This document shows positions 25,510 to 34,064 of a stretch of DNA of 34,170 bases, one piece after another (positions within the stretch are counted from its first letter, which is position 1; each line of letters starts with the position of its first letter). Both the position numbers and the translations under genes were made by a program. The DNA comes from a virus. Location: IMG/VR virus record IMGVR_UViG_3300010354_000292, positions 1 through 34,170 of that record. One strand, given 5' to 3'. The notes under the pieces were generated by a model. It was not told the DNA's origin. It searched no databases and worked only from the letters and a program-made list of their open reading frames with translations.

Positions 25510-26634
25510 ATGGCGATACTTCCAACAAATACGATGGCTTCCAATTTAGATAGAACTCAACCTATTGGAAATAGTAATTACGGAAATGGTTTCAGTTTCA
25601 AATCTTTTGATGATTCGTCTATTAACAATTATCAAAGACAAGTTGTAACAGCACCTCTTTGGTCAGGTGGACAAGCGAGTTTACGTAACATATACACTAG
25701 TTCTGCTCAGTCTTCAAATGAGAAAAGATATTATTATGACGTTTATAATAGTCAATCTAATAGTCAAGGTTCTGCTATTCAATTTTCTGTTGCATACGGT
25801 GATTTGTATGGTAGTGGTTCATCTACTGGTTCAACTGGTACAAACGTATATGATTATCCAACAAAAGCAATTTATTCTCAATACCGCCAATTATTATTAG
25901 AACCTAATGTTCCGTTATTTACATTTGAAAATGGTGAAACATCAGAATATGTTTATGTGATTAATGTTAACCGTAGTAGATACAAAGACAAAATAGACAC
26001 TAATACATGGCAACTTTCTTTAGCAGAACTAAACACAACTGGTGCAGTTTCTTCTTCAAATAAATTGGTTACACTTATAGATGATGCAACTGCTTCAACC
26101 ACAGAATTAGCAACACAGGGTGGTCGAGTATTTAATATTAGAAGTGGAAGTCTTATAAACGGAATTTATACAGCGGATACAACACCTTGGGGATTATTCT
26201 ATCCAGATAACGGTATTATTGTTTTGAATGGTAAAGCATTAGACGCTTCAGCATCATTTACAACACTCCGAAGTCCTGCTACTGCAAGTGGTGATAATGG
26301 TGCATTAAAATTATTTACAGCTATTAGTGGAGCAATGACAATTAGTTCAACAACTGGCTCATTCACCGCTAAAACAAGTGAGATGTATGCAAGTACGTAT
26401 TATTTTGCAAGACTTAATAATAATGAATTTAACTATACAAGCAATCCAAGTTTTTATTCTGGTAGTACAAATATAGTTAAATGGGCTGGAATGTACGATA
26501 ATCCAAGAACATATGTAACATCCATCGGGTTATATAATGATAATTTTGATTTACTAGCGGTAGCTAAACTAAATCAACCAATTGCAAAAACATTCGATAA
26601 AGAAGTTTCAATAAAAATAAAATTAGATTTCTAA
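25510..26634 (+). CDS. Virion protein, paralog array member 2
   Basis: 374 residues, ATG 25510, only 2 nt after the previous stop. Same module as its neighbour with matching blocks: LWSGGQASLRNIYTSSAQS, FSVAYGDLYGSGSS, AIYSQYRQLLL, VYVINVNRSRYKDKIDTNTW, LIDDAT, SGSLINGIY, WGLFYPDNGIIVL, GDNGALKLFTAISGA, and the end block YVTSIGLYNDNFDLLAVAKLNQPI. It has shorter loops than member 1 and is the most compact version. Tandem placement and collinear blocks indicate gene duplication followed by divergence. Confidence 0.65.
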   Translation: MAILPTNTMASNLDRTQPIGNSNYGNGFSFKSFDDSSINNYQRQVVTAPLWSGGQASLRNIYTSSAQSSNEKRYYYDVYNSQSNSQGSAIQFSVAYGDLYGSGSSTGSTGTNVYDYPTKAIYSQYRQLLLEPNVPLFTFENGETSEYVYVINVNRSRYKDKIDTNTWQLSLAELNTTGAVSSSNKLVTLIDDATASTTELATQGGRVFNIRSGSLINGIYTADTTPWGLFYPDNGIIVLNGKALDASASFTTLRSPATASGDNGALKLFTAISGAMTISSTTGSFTAKTSEMYASTYYFARLNNNEFNYTSNPSFYSGSTNIVKWAGMYDNPRTYVTSIGLYNDNFDLLAVAKLNQPIAKTFDKEVSIKIKLDF

Positions 26635-26641
26635 GGTAAAT

Positions 26642-29600
26642 ATGGATCAATACTACAACCCCAACGAACTACAAGCGGTACAATCAGCGTGGCTGTTCTT
26701 TTTACAAAACGACGTTTTTCAGTTAGAGGGTCAAATTAATGCAATGAATTTAATATTGAGCGATCCTCAATACGGAATTCGTGCAAGATTTGCTGACCAA
26801 CAAACTGAACCATATCAACGTCCAGTTACAGTTTATCAGGGATTAATAAACCTTTTTACTATCTACCGTGATTATTTACAAGCGTCAAATGGTGGTTTAT
26901 TAATAGGTTTTACAGATTGGTCTGATATAGAATATGCAGATTATGGTAATGTAAAGCCATCTGATAGAGTGCAAAAAATATATGATCAATTAGAAGGTTC
27001 GTTTGGATTCGCTTCAGAGAAGTATGGCACTTTATGGAGTATATATTTTGGCCCTGGACCATTAGGTAGACCTTCTATGAAAGACAATATGAGACTTGCC
27101 ATTCAATCGTCTGGCGGTAGTCAACCATCAGGTGATGGTGCTACTCTGACTGGTGGAGGTGATGGTGGAGCAACAAAATTTTGTACACCTAGTGATTGGA
27201 AATGGCAATTCAGACCAGAAATAAAAACACTTGCAGACGAAGAATATGTTGGCAATGTTCCATGTGGAAAAAAAATAGTATTGGAATATACATTATGGAA
27301 ATGTTGTCCGAAAAACGCAAACCAAGAATATCCAGTTAAATTAAACCGTGCAACTGATCAATTTACTGTTAGAATACCTGCAAAATTACTTTCATCAACA
27401 GAACCATGTCCAGTTGATTTAAGTCCTGGTAAAGTAACGTATAAAAGATATTTTGATGTTAGAGATATTGTACAAAAATTATATGATTCTTTAGATATAA
27501 TACATAATGATACTACTAACCCGCCATTTCTTTTATTACAATATATGCTTGGAAATACAAACATATATCCAAAGGGTGTTGGTTTATGTGAAACAAGTAC
27601 ATACACAACTCCTAAACTGTATAGTCAAAACTTTGCAGAATTTGGTAATGGAACTATTAGAAATTTGACTTGGGGAAGTTCAGAACGTAATATGCAAGTA
27701 GCTTATCCTGGGTATCTTTCTGGTGATGTTATAAATGTTGCAACTCAAGTTATAGGTAACCCTAGTAATATTATAGTAGAAAGGTTTTTACTGGATGCCG
27801 GTTTTCAACCAAATGATTTGTTAAATAGTACACAATTAACAGTTCCATCTATTGCGGCTATAAAATCATATAACGATTACTATGATGAAACATTATTAAT
27901 CTCTGCTCAAGAAAAAGGTTATGCTGAAGTATGTGATACTATTATAAATCCACCACCACCGTCAGACGGAAGTATTAATGTGGATAGTTGTCTTTCTCCA
28001 TATAATGCAGATAATATATTCCAATGGTCATTGGCGTTATCCGAACCAGCTGTTACAGATGTTTTTCAAGACATATATGATTTTAGAAATGATTATGATG
28101 ATAATACTAAATTATTTAGAGATTTAGAATTCGCATTTCCAACTTCTCTTGCTGATAATGCAGCGGTTGTTATACGCAATAGAGGACGTTTCATTTTTGA
28201 AGATAATATAAATATTCAAAAAACATCGATGAACAAAGTGGAAAGAAAATCCATTTCAAGTAATCCATGTTATACCGCAACTGCAGAAACTTTTAGATTA
28301 GACATAAAGCGAAAAAGAAAAAGATATATTAAATTAAGATGTGGTGCAGCAGAAACAACTGGAACAGGTGGTTCATTAGGCTATAATGTTGTTTACTTCG
28401 CTGAAAGTGCAACGAGTGATTCAAAGTTTGCACCACCACCTAACAAAAATGGTGTTTTAATAACAAGTTATTTATTTGGTAATAATTTTACTGATACAAA
28501 GCCAGATGGTACTATTAATGCAGGTGAAACTACTCGTGGTAAACTTGCAACCTATTTAGCAGTTCAGAAATACGGAAAAAATAATGTATTTAAAGAAGAT
28601 TCTGGACCAAACGCAGGTCAATTATATATTTTTGAAGAAGGTTATTATCCATTATATAGTAGTGATAGAACAAGAGATTTTGTTTCTGAAATATCAGATA
28701 TTAACACAATAGAATTTACTAAAAATAACTTAGGTTGTATTCCCGATGAGTATTGTGTAGATAAAGGTTGGACTCCTGACCCAACAGATTTATGTGGCTG
28801 TGTTGAAGTTAGTGTTCAAGAATGCTACGATGTTTATCCTGCACTTGAATATTTAGATGGTAATAGGATTAAAAGAACAATACCTGAACGATTAATATTA
28901 AAAACATATCCGTTTAATCCAGATTATCCGTTTTTAACAAAAGGACAACGAGTAGTTAGTACAAGAAGAGCAAGTTCTGCAATATGTAATCCAAGTATTG
29001 TTAAACTATATCACCCATTACTTTACGGTGGTGATATTTTACCTGGAGTATCTAAAAATCAAGTTTACGGTATATTCAATGGTTCTTCTTCTCTTGACTG
29101 TTATTACACAAGTTCAACTCAAACTACCGCTTCTAAACAAATATATTACGATGTACTTGGATGTAACACATGCGATGTAACTCCTTTCTATGCAGTAGCA
29201 TATGGACATTATGAAGGTTCTGGTTCGATAGGATATAACTATGATTATAGTGATAGTTCTACTAAAGCAATATACTCACAGTTTAGACTTTTGGGCATGG
29301 AAGCAACACAATCAAGATTTACATTCTTAGATTCTGGATCAGCAAACACTCCAAAAGATGTTTATGTTATAAACTATTATAGAAATGGACTTTCACATAA
29401 ATTAGATTTAGGTAATTTTGAAATAAATTTGGCAGAACTGAACGGTACTGCATATCCGAATAGATATTATACTGGTAGCAATGTTCAAGTAAGTTCTTCT
29501 AATAAAGTTTTATCACTTATTGATAATTCTGGTGATGGGGACGATAATAGATTCTGTACAGAAGACCCAACAGATTATTATGATATTGTTAGTGGAAGTC

Positions 29601-30088
29601 TTATAAATGGTGTTCATGCAACATCAACTGGCAGTAATGTAACAACTTACGGAAAAATATTTCCAAATATTGGTGTTATAGTATTGGACGGTAGTAAGTT
29701 AAATAGTTATTTGAATTTTAATTCTGTAAGTGGAAGTAATATACATGGTGATAATTCTTGGAAAATACACACAGCAATAAGTGGTGCAGCAGTATTAAAT
29801 AAGCCGATGATTGGTAGAACGGTAAAACAAAAAACAACTAATCATTATTTTATAAGAATACCAGTTGATGAAGCAAATTATAGTACAAATCCAACATATC
29901 TTACAGACGATACAACTAAAATTGGACATTTGAAATATGATTGTTTTATTGATAACCCAATTACATATATAACAACAGTTGGTTTATATAATGATTCTAA
30001 TGAGTTACTTGCTATTGCAAAATTAAATAAGCCAATACAAAAATCATACGAAAATGATATTTTAATAAAAATTAGGTTAAATTGGTAA
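26642..30088 (+). CDS. Large fusion protein: Cys-containing N-terminal region plus paralog module 3
   Basis: 1148 residues, ATG 26642. Residues 1-~165 are helical (ELQAVQSAWLFFLQNDVFQLE, FTIYRDYLQ) with a Gly-rich linker after them. Residues ~180-790 contain Cys-rich stretches (KCCPKN, CIPDEYC, DLCGCVEVSVQEC) and a basic patch (RLDIKRKRKRYIKLRC) with no recognised fold. From ~800 the paralog module begins: YYTSSTQTTASKQIYYDV, YAVAYGHYEGSGS, AIYSQFRLLGM, LIDNSGDG, VSGSLINGV, YGKIFPNIGVIVL, GDNSWKIHTAISGA and the end block YITTVGLYNDSNELLAIAKL. The fusion suggests the module is the distal or exposed part and the N-terminal region the anchor, possibly to the baseplate or head; not proven. Confidence 0.65.
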   Translation: MDQYYNPNELQAVQSAWLFFLQNDVFQLEGQINAMNLILSDPQYGIRARFADQQTEPYQRPVTVYQGLINLFTIYRDYLQASNGGLLIGFTDWSDIEYADYGNVKPSDRVQKIYDQLEGSFGFASEKYGTLWSIYFGPGPLGRPSMKDNMRLAIQSSGGSQPSGDGATLTGGGDGGATKFCTPSDWKWQFRPEIKTLADEEYVGNVPCGKKIVLEYTLWKCCPKNANQEYPVKLNRATDQFTVRIPAKLLSSTEPCPVDLSPGKVTYKRYFDVRDIVQKLYDSLDIIHNDTTNPPFLLLQYMLGNTNIYPKGVGLCETSTYTTPKLYSQNFAEFGNGTIRNLTWGSSERNMQVAYPGYLSGDVINVATQVIGNPSNIIVERFLLDAGFQPNDLLNSTQLTVPSIAAIKSYNDYYDETLLISAQEKGYAEVCDTIINPPPPSDGSINVDSCLSPYNADNIFQWSLALSEPAVTDVFQDIYDFRNDYDDNTKLFRDLEFAFPTSLADNAAVVIRNRGRFIFEDNINIQKTSMNKVERKSISSNPCYTATAETFRLDIKRKRKRYIKLRCGAAETTGTGGSLGYNVVYFAESATSDSKFAPPPNKNGVLITSYLFGNNFTDTKPDGTINAGETTRGKLATYLAVQKYGKNNVFKEDSGPNAGQLYIFEEGYYPLYSSDRTRDFVSEISDINTIEFTKNNLGCIPDEYCVDKGWTPDPTDLCGCVEVSVQECYDVYPALEYLDGNRIKRTIPERLILKTYPFNPDYPFLTKGQRVVSTRRASSAICNPSIVKLYHPLLYGGDILPGVSKNQVYGIFNGSSSLDCYYTSSTQTTASKQIYYDVLGCNTCDVTPFYAVAYGHYEGSGSIGYNYDYSDSSTKAIYSQFRLLGMEATQSRFTFLDSGSANTPKDVYVINYYRNGLSHKLDLGNFEINLAELNGTAYPNRYYTGSNVQVSSSNKVLSLIDNSGDGDDNRFCTEDPTDYYDIVSGSLINGVHATSTGSNVTTYGKIFPNIGVIVLDGSKLNSYLNFNSVSGSNIHGDNSWKIHTAISGAAVLNKPMIGRTVKQKTTNHYFIRIPVDEANYSTNPTYLTDDTTKIGHLKYDCFIDNPITYITTVGLYNDSNELLAIAKLNKPIQKSYENDILIKIRLNW

Positions 30089-30103
30089 TTTTAAGAGGGT
30101 TTT

Positions 30104-30607
30104 ATGGCAAAAAAATTTTCATTTACGCCTGAAGGGATAGAAGAGTTTGGTTCATATCCTAATGCGTATTTTACACCAAATCCACCAAAATATCAAGCTC
30201 CATTTCTTTTACCAGTTTTAGCTAGTGGTATTTTGGATTTATATCCAAACACATCTGTTTATACTGGAGAAGCTCTTGCTATTAAAGCATTAGAAGAAGG
30301 TGGTCCATTTTATAGTCAGGGATCAAATGTTAAAGAAAAAATTGAACAACAAATTGTACAACAAAGTGCAGATTACATTTTAGAAATATTAAGAGATGGT
30401 GGTCCTTTCGTGGATGGAGATGAAGCAGCTGAAAAGATGTTGAGTGATATTAATGTTGCTCTTGATATGTTGAAAGAATTAGAAGAGAGTGCTGTAAAAA
30501 GAGCAGCTGAAATTGGAATTGACGCAGCAGAAGACGAAATAACAGTAAGAGCACCATACGCAGATACTTGGATAGAGATGGTTGAACAAATTACTTTAAC
30601 GGACTAA
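30104..30607 (+). CDS. Small protein between paralogs, function unknown
   Basis: 167 residues, ATG 30104 with GAGGG 6 nt upstream, one of the better ribosome binding sites here. The N-terminal ~65 residues are Pro/Tyr-rich, the rest helical and acidic (EEGGPFYSQGSNVKEKIEQQ, DGGPFVDGDEAAEKMLSDI). Two similar EGGPF/DGGPF turns each start a helical segment, hinting at an internal duplication. It resembles nothing I recognise. Placement between two paralog genes suggests a chaperone or structural partner for them. Confidence 0.6.
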   Translation: MAKKFSFTPEGIEEFGSYPNAYFTPNPPKYQAPFLLPVLASGILDLYPNTSVYTGEALAIKALEEGGPFYSQGSNVKEKIEQQIVQQSADYILEILRDGGPFVDGDEAAEKMLSDINVALDMLKELEESAVKRAAEIGIDAAEDEITVRAPYADTWIEMVEQITLTD

Positions 30608-30611
30608 TTTA

Positions 30612-31883
30612 GTGAAAATTACTTCATTACAAATAAATAAGTATATATTAGAATGGATGGCAGCATATGTAAGATTCTTACAAGATGAGGGCTTTCCACG
30701 GTTTGATGATATTCAGGTTTTTAATGATACTCTCTTATCATCTACAAGTCCACAAATAAGACTTGTTAATAATGGTGCACCAAAACAAGATAATTCTCTT
30801 GTATTTAAGGTAACAGATAAATCTGTACCAATAAAAGAATGGAGAACAAGTGGATTATTTAGTTGCAATAATAGTGAACGAATAAATACTTTTATAAGTG
30901 GAACTGTTAGTTCTGATCATCAAAAATATTTCATGTCCATTTATAATAAACCAACTACACATCCAAATAGTTACCACGAGTTTGATTTAGCATATGCTCA
31001 TATAAGTGGTTCTGGTTCTTCATATGAAGTAACTGTACTTACTGAGCCAAGTGAATTATTACCTGCAAAAACAATGTTTCGTAAATATATATTAGATTGT
31101 TTTGATACAATTGAAGGTAAGTTTCCGTTTAAGAACAATAAAAATGGTGATTATTTTTATGCAATACATTTTAATAGAAATTCATTTAAAGATAGATTAG
31201 ATATTGGTAATTTCCAATTAACCTTAGCACCTATTTCTTCGAGTACTAATCAATTAATAAATACTGGTAGTAACTTTTATCCAAATCCTTCTTCAAGTGT
31301 TATTTATACATTGATAGATGACTCAATAGACGGTAAAGAATATGTTACTTACACCGAAGAGTTAAAAGATTATTATTATTTAGTTTCTGGCTCTTTGAAT
31401 GATGGTATATATGGTGAAAGTGAGAATGATGCATGGGGTATTGTTTTTCCTAGAAAAGGTTTAATAATTCTTGATGGGGTTGTACTCGATCAATCATGTT
31501 CTTTCAATACGGTTACTGCTTCCATCGATGGTGATAATATAAAGAAATTGTTTTATTCTATTAGTGGTTCTACTACTCCAAATGTAGTTAGAACTGAAAC
31601 TGGTTCATGGTGGGGACGTGGTTCAAATGAGTATATGACAGAGACTTATTTTTGTAGAGTATTACCATCGGAAATGAATTTTTCAAATAATCCAACATAC
31701 GTTTCTGGATCTAATAAAGAATTAAAATATTTAACTATGAGAGATGATTCACAAACATATATAACTTCGATTGGTTTATATAATAGAAAAAAAGAATTGT
31801 TGGCTGTTGGTAAATTAGAAAAACCATTACTTAAAAAACATAATACAGAGTGTAATTTTCACGTTAGAATAAGGTTAAATTAA
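30612..31883 (+). CDS. Virion protein, paralog array member 4
   Basis: 423 residues from a GTG start at 30612, 4 nt after the previous stop. The first ~75 residues (YILEWMAAYVRFLQDEGFP, FNDTLLSSTSPQIRLVNN) differ from members 1-2 and may anchor the protein. The module follows: WRTSGLFSCNNSERINTFIS, FDLAYAHISGSGSS, YAIHFNRNSFKDRLDIGNF, LIDDSIDG, VSGSLNDGIY, WGIVFPRKGLIIL, GDNIKKLFYSISGS, and the end block YITSIGLYNRKKELLAVGKL. Same inferred role as the other members. The GTG start and weak ribosome site suggest coupling to the preceding gene. Confidence 0.65.
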   Translation: MKITSLQINKYILEWMAAYVRFLQDEGFPRFDDIQVFNDTLLSSTSPQIRLVNNGAPKQDNSLVFKVTDKSVPIKEWRTSGLFSCNNSERINTFISGTVSSDHQKYFMSIYNKPTTHPNSYHEFDLAYAHISGSGSSYEVTVLTEPSELLPAKTMFRKYILDCFDTIEGKFPFKNNKNGDYFYAIHFNRNSFKDRLDIGNFQLTLAPISSSTNQLINTGSNFYPNPSSSVIYTLIDDSIDGKEYVTYTEELKDYYYLVSGSLNDGIYGESENDAWGIVFPRKGLIILDGVVLDQSCSFNTVTASIDGDNIKKLFYSISGSTTPNVVRTETGSWWGRGSNEYMTETYFCRVLPSEMNFSNNPTYVSGSNKELKYLTMRDDSQTYITSIGLYNRKKELLAVGKLEKPLLKKHNTECNFHVRIRLN

Positions 31884-31884
31884 A

Positions 31885-33600
31885 GTGGCATTTCAATTTG
31901 GAAATAATATAAGTTTTGCTTGGAAACAATTAAAAGCAGGTGATTATACTGTAAGACATTTTCAAGCTAATAAAACATGGAAGTTTAACACACTTTCTAC
32001 TGATGTTGATTATTATGAAAATCACGGTATAAATGTTTATCGTGCATTATATCCAGAAAATAGTAAATACTTCGGTAATGTATTGAATTTATCATCTGAT
32101 ATGTATCGTAACTCATATACCTCACAAAGTATTGATCCTAAACAATTATGGTATTCATTAGATCACAATTATTACACAGTTTATTCTGATTATAGAATGT
32201 ATGACTATTCATTGGATGAAAAGTATAATGGTTATCTATGGGAAACAAGCTCTATTTTTATATTACCGATGAAAAATTTTGGTGAGGGTATAAAGAAAGG
32301 TTCTTTCTCTATAAATAATTATAATGCAAATCCTTCTTACAGTTATACATTAGTAGACGATGAATATGGAAATTTAATTGACAAATCATTTGATACTACA
32401 AAATTTGTTAATGAATCGTATTGTTTGTTAAATGTGGGATTCAATGAAAAATATAGAGAATACAAATACAAAAATAATAAATCAATTTATGTATTGGATT
32501 CATCGCCTTATAACAATATTATTAATATAAAAAATACTAAAAAAATCTCATATCACCCTGGCATTCCAACAACAGATACGGCAGAATCAACTGGTGTTTC
32601 TGCTGCAATTCATGGTACATATTTAACAGTTGATAATTATGAAAAGTTTAATTTTAATCGATCAAACAATTTTGCATTTAGTTTTTGGTTAAATGTTCCT
32701 GCAAGTCAATCAATAGAAACATATAATCATAATTACTTATTTAATAAGAATCGAATAAAAATGTTACGTGTAGGTGATGATGTTATTGAAACTGGTTCTT
32801 ATTCCAACAGATTTCCATTTGATATTTATCTGACAAATAGAACAGCAGCAAACCCATACTCCATTGTTTTCAGACAAAGTTCTGATGTTGAGAGTATGCA
32901 AGTAACTTCTAGTATGTTAGCAACTGGCAGTTGGAATCATGTTATTTGTCAAAAAACTGGAAGTAACTATGAGATTTATATAAACGGTACATTAAATGCT
33001 TCTACTAATAAAATAATGACTAAAACCATTAATAATGACCATAAATTTTATATAGCAGGTGACGGAACTAATGATAAAGTTTTGTCTGGTTCATTGGACG
33101 AAATTAGAATTTACAATAAAGGATTGACTTCGGATGACGTTACCTACCTATACAACAATAGTTCAGTAAATGGTTATGCATATCAAACAGCAAGAGTCGG
33201 TAATGTATTCTATAACCAAGGTGTAGTTGTTATTAGTGATCCACGTCCTAAATATAAAAATGCACTTCTCGGAGCAAGTGGTTCATATGATTATAGTGAT
33301 TTAACTAACGGGTTTGATGGTCAATACAAAAGTACAACTACTTTTTTTGAACATGAAATTATATGTAAAATTCGTAAACATGAATATAATTTTACACAAA
33401 ACCCATCCATATTTTCAGATATAAATTTTTCACCTGCATTGGTTAATACAAATGTGACTCATAAAGATTTTAATCCATACATAACAACGATTGGATTATA
33501 TAATGAAGATAGGGATTTAATTGCTATTGCAAAATTGGCTAATCCTCTGATAAAACGTGATGATGTTGATATGAATATTATTGTACGGTTTGACATGTAA
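31885..33600 (+). CDS. Virion protein, paralog array member 5 with inserted LamG lectin-like domain
   Basis: 571 residues from a GTG start at 31885, 1 nt after the previous stop. The N-terminal ~230 residues are a diverged module start (YSDYRMYDYSLDEKYNGYLW, SYTLVDDEYGN). Residues ~243-427 form a typical LamG/concanavalin A-like sandwich: FAFSFWLNVP, GSWNHVICQKTG, YEIYINGTLNAS, FYIAGDG and SGSLDEIRIYNKGLTSDDV. The module then resumes with VGNVFYNQGVVVI and finishes with the shared block YITTIGLYNEDRDLIAIAKLANPL. The lectin-like domain is therefore inserted inside the module rather than appended. Binding of a host surface glycan is a reasonable inference. The stop overlaps the resolvase ATG by 1 nt. 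Confidence 0.75.
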   Translation: MAFQFGNNISFAWKQLKAGDYTVRHFQANKTWKFNTLSTDVDYYENHGINVYRALYPENSKYFGNVLNLSSDMYRNSYTSQSIDPKQLWYSLDHNYYTVYSDYRMYDYSLDEKYNGYLWETSSIFILPMKNFGEGIKKGSFSINNYNANPSYSYTLVDDEYGNLIDKSFDTTKFVNESYCLLNVGFNEKYREYKYKNNKSIYVLDSSPYNNIINIKNTKKISYHPGIPTTDTAESTGVSAAIHGTYLTVDNYEKFNFNRSNNFAFSFWLNVPASQSIETYNHNYLFNKNRIKMLRVGDDVIETGSYSNRFPFDIYLTNRTAANPYSIVFRQSSDVESMQVTSSMLATGSWNHVICQKTGSNYEIYINGTLNASTNKIMTKTINNDHKFYIAGDGTNDKVLSGSLDEIRIYNKGLTSDDVTYLYNNSSVNGYAYQTARVGNVFYNQGVVVISDPRPKYKNALLGASGSYDYSDLTNGFDGQYKSTTTFFEHEIICKIRKHEYNFTQNPSIFSDINFSPALVNTNVTHKDFNPYITTIGLYNEDRDLIAIAKLANPLIKRDDVDMNIIVRFDM

Positions 33601-34007
33601 TGAAAAGAAATGCCGTAGCAATAAAGCATGGTTTCAGAAGCGGATTAGAAGATAATATAAACAATGCACTTCAAGAATCTAAAAAAGAATTCGGTTATGA
33701 GACCCATAAAATATCTTATATACAGCCTGCAACAAAACACAATTATACTCCTGATTTCGTTCTTACTAAGAAAACAGGTGAGAAACTTTATATAGAATCA
33801 AAGGGTAGATGGGTAAAAACTGACAGATTAAAGTTTGATTTAATATTTGAACAATATTCAGAAATAGATATTCGATTTGTATTTCAAAATCCAAATGCAA
33901 AATTGTATAAAGGAAGTAAAACCACATACGCTCAGTATTGTGATAAGAAAGGTTGGAAGTGGGCAAAGAAGGAAATTCCAAAAGAATGGTTGGATGAGTG
34001 TTTGTAA
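33600..34007 (+). CDS. T7 endonuclease I-like Holliday-junction resolvase
   Basis: 135 residues (T7 gp3 is 149), ATG 33600 overlapping the previous stop by 1 nt. It matches T7 endonuclease I along its length: FRSGLEDNI, YIQPATKHNYTPDF, LYIESKGRW, IDIRFVFQNPNAKLYKGS, TYAQYCDKKGWKWA and IPKEWL. The catalytic set Glu17, Asp52, Glu66 and Lys68 corresponds to T7 Glu20, Asp55, Glu65 and Lys67 and is complete. The T7 enzyme cuts four-way junctions and branched DNA as a domain-swapped dimer. T4-type phages often use gp49 (endonuclease VII) for this; here a T7-type enzyme may debranch DNA before packaging. The N-terminal arm is shorter than in T7. Confidence 0.93.
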   Translation: MKRNAVAIKHGFRSGLEDNINNALQESKKEFGYETHKISYIQPATKHNYTPDFVLTKKTGEKLYIESKGRWVKTDRLKFDLIFEQYSEIDIRFVFQNPNAKLYKGSKTTYAQYCDKKGWKWAKKEIPKEWLDECL

Positions 34008-34010
34008 TTG

Positions 34011-34035
34011 TCACAAATTTTTACTATATTTGTGA
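34011..34035 (+). other. 8-bp inverted repeat after the resolvase gene
   Basis: TCACAAAT (34011-34018) and ATTTGTGA (34028-34035) are perfect inverted repeats around a 9-nt loop, 3 nt after the stop codon. No T-run follows, so it may be an operator-like dyad or a weak 3' structure at the boundary between virion and replication genes. Confidence 0.4.
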
Positions 34036-34064
34036 TATAAACTATTATACAAAAAAGTGTTGTT

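Noticed and set aside
24266-33600. Diversity-generating retroelement with the paralogs as variable targets
   Set aside because: No reverse transcriptase and no template/variable repeat pair with A-specific differences was seen in the window; the similarity among paralogs is at protein level only.
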